This document shows positions 62,021-64,000 of a DNA stretch of 64,000 bases, piece by piece (positions within the stretch are counted from its first letter, which is position 1; each line of letters opens with the position of its first letter). This DNA is from Mastigamoeba balamuthi. Lineage: Eukaryota > Evosea > Mastigamoebida > Mastigamoebidae. The stretch covers positions 52,953-116,952 of the forward strand of contig CACRSC010000026.1 in NCBI GenBank assembly GCA_902651635.1, read 5' to 3'. The notes under the pieces were generated by a model. It ran no database searches, had not been told where the DNA came from, and saw only the letters and a program-made list of their open reading frames with translations. A program made the translations under genes and the position numbers.

Positions 62021-64000
62021 CTAGGCGGCGGTCCTCCTGAGCAGCAGCACCGAGGCGTCGAAGTTGTGCGGGATCACACTAAACTTGTTGCGCACGGCAC
62101 TGCTGCTGAAGGTCGTCACGACCGCGTTCTCATCCTCGAGCTGCGACGGGTACGCAACCCAGTCGCCGTGGTAGACGCCCTGCATGCCCCTGCTGTTGGC
62201 GACGACCACGTGCATCATCGCGCTGTGCGCCCTGCTGCCCGTGAGCTCCAGGAGCCTCGACGTGTCGTTGGCAGCGACGGCCACGACGTCGACGGCCATC
62301 CTCGAGAGCACCTGCAGCACCTCTGGGACCATGAAGTCCACGTCGTGCAGCAGCGCCACGCGCGCGTACGGCCTGTTGACGACGACGAGCCTGCTGCCCA
62401 GCGCGACGCTGCCGGCGTCCTCGGTGGGGCGCCTGTGCGTCCTCGTGTACGCGAACGAGGTGCCGTTGTACGTTCGCAGCACAGTGGTGTCCCCGATGGT
62501 CACCGAAATGTCCACCCCGAGCTCCACCGCGAGGTCCCCAATGAGGCCCAGGACCCGCTGGTTCTCTGCCTCGGCGCAGGTGCGCGCGTAGACCCCAGCG
62601 GGGAGCACCAGCAGGCGCAGGCTGCCGCTAGCCCTCGCCACCGTCTGGTTGACGGCCGCGTAGACGCTGCCCGACACCTGCCCGCACTGCTGCGCGGGCA
62701 CGCGGACGGCACCCGCGCTGAAGGTCGCGGGCGCTGGCAGCCCCGAGTACGAGGTGGCCGCCCCCGACGGGTACATCGTCCCGTGCGCGATGAGCGCGTA
62801 GAGCTCGGGCCGGCGGACGGCGGGCAGCGTGCGCCTGCCCACGGCGATGTCCACCGTCGCGACGACGACCGTGTCGTTGGGCGCGCTGGTCCGCGCGAGG
62901 ATCGTGCCGTCGCGGGCGATGATGAGCGACTCGGCGCCCGCGAAGTCGGCGGCGCCCCAGCCGTTGAGGACGAACGTCTCCTGGTCGAACGACTCGGCGA
63001 AGGGCGTGGGGTCCAGCGTCCTGCCGTACCTGTTGGCCACGACGACGGGGATGTCGTTCTCCAGCGCCAGCGCCTGGTACATCGCGGGATCCGCCCACGC
63101 GTTTATGGGCACCAGCAGCACGTCTGCGCCCTGCGGGTGGCGGCTAAGCGACGAGGGGGGGCAGCGGGGGGACAGCAGCGCACACTGAGGGCGGCAGCGC
63201 GGGCGACGAGGGGGTACATCGAGTCGGCGCAGATGACGGTGGCGGCACGGAAGCCCGAGGACGTCTGCATGGGCTGCGAGAGCGGGAAGCTCTCGGCGTT
63301 GTACGAGGACTCGAGCAGGTGGTTCATCTTGGCGTAGCGGCCGCCGAGTGCTCCCGAGCTGAGCAGCAGCACCGCAGTGTTGCGGTAGAGCCCCGTGCTC
63401 CGCTCAGCGACGGGCAGCCCCAGCAGGATGTCCATATGCGTCTCCAACGCAACGCGGCTGAAGCTGTTGAGCACAGCGCTTCTCCTGTCGAGGTGCTGGC
63501 CAGGTGCGCGGGGTGTGTCAGTTGGCTGGGCAGAGTCTTGTGGTGGAGGTCGTGCGTGAGACGCTGATGCAGCAAACAATGAGGGTTTGGTGTAGAACGA
63601 GAGAGGTAGAGTATGAGATAAGCGCAGTGTGGCAGAGGGAGGCTGAATGAGGCTGGAAGCGGCTGCGAGAGGCTGAGATGACCGAGAGAAACGAGAGAAA
63701 TCGAGACAACAAAAAAAGGTAAGTGAAATACGGCCTTGCGTCGTCTAACCGCCCCTCAATTCCAAGAGACGACGCGCAGCCTTGACGGAAGGGGGAGGGG
63801 AAGCTTACCTGCGCGAGGGGAGCGACCTCTGCGCGGCTCCAGAACGAGTAGCCGGTGAGCGCCATCTCCGTGGTGACGGCCAGTCGTGCGCCAGCCTGGG
63901 CAGCTGCGCGGCACATGGCCTCGAGGCGGGCCGCGTTGCCCTGCAGGTCGCGCTCGCGGGGCCCAAAGTGCAGCGCAGCCACGGGCACGCGCAGGGCGCC
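62021..64000 (-). CDS. second vanin/biotinidase-like carbon-nitrogen hydrolase, 5' end outside window
   Basis: Exons: beyond 64,000 to 63,809, then 63,495-63,186 and 63,123-62,021; the last two total 1,413 nt in frame. The triad is complete: Glu in TTEMALTGYSF, Lys in YAKMNHLLESS, Cys in TVICADSM. It is collinear with the gene at 10,104-12,061 and shares long identical blocks (PYARVALLH, SRMAVDVVAVAA, KFSV.PHNFDASVLL). The acceptor of the last exon appears to have moved a few bases compared with the paralogue, dropping two residues. The protein ends LLLRRTAA with no hydrophobic tail, so this one is probably released instead of anchored. The first intron is long (about 310 nt). The signal peptide should lie to the right of the window. 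Confidence 0.88.

Noticed and set aside
61886-63337. 483-residue plus-strand frame at the window end
   Set aside because: Antisense shadow of the second amidohydrolase; His/Arg-rich with no motif.

Overview
This is nuclear DNA of an unidentified unicellular eukaryote. Short GT-AG introns (about 45-300 nt, several with a gctaac-type branch site), extracellular domains (trypsin, Lin-12/Notch repeats), LRR/SAM/U-box and Crinkler proteins, and dense mobile elements all rule out a bacterium. GC-rich host genes alternate with mobile-element graveyards. I cannot name the lineage from sequence alone.

Layout. 1-2,035: pieces of a LINE around a decayed piggyBac-like gene. 2,450-6,300: an unassigned multi-exon gene split by a 1.1 kb Harbinger/ISL2EU-type transposon. 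6,600-12,060: two host genes on the minus strand, a secreted trypsin-like protease with 11 LNR modules and a vanin/biotinidase-like amidohydrolase. 12,060-20,450: GC-rich spacer, a partial copy of a secreted three-repeat protein ending at a single N, decayed transposon pieces and an LTR-element fossil. 20,450-23,580: an LRR - coiled coil - SAM - SAM - U-box gene whose LRRs are one-repeat exons in a tandem array containing a 430-base gap. 24-33.6 kb: uncertain genes, a second LTR fossil, an ALG14-like motif and the whole secreted three-repeat gene. 33.7-40 kb: a divergent pair (DDE transposase remnant / basic protein) and decayed unassigned sequence. 40.5-44.1 kb: a Crinkler-type gene.

45,086-59,087 is a three-level nest. 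A Tc1/mariner element (TA target duplication) holds a LINE (17-bp duplication), which holds a 6,985-bp two-gene DNA transposon at 47,048-54,032. That transposon has inverted ends of about 27 bp (first 18 identical) and a 10-bp duplication; removing it with one duplication restores the LINE reading frame. Its genes diverge from a 106-bp spacer, both read without interruption through all exons (821 and 792 aa), and five of its seven introns plus the promoter are packed with a 15-bp odd palindrome, TATGCCG-S-CGGCATA. This is the best candidate for an undescribed system. A decayed relative of one of its genes lies at 60,490-61,640. The window ends inside a second amidohydrolase gene (62,021 to the edge).

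Gene calls are by eye from motifs, reading frame and splice sites; family names come from memory, with no database search.
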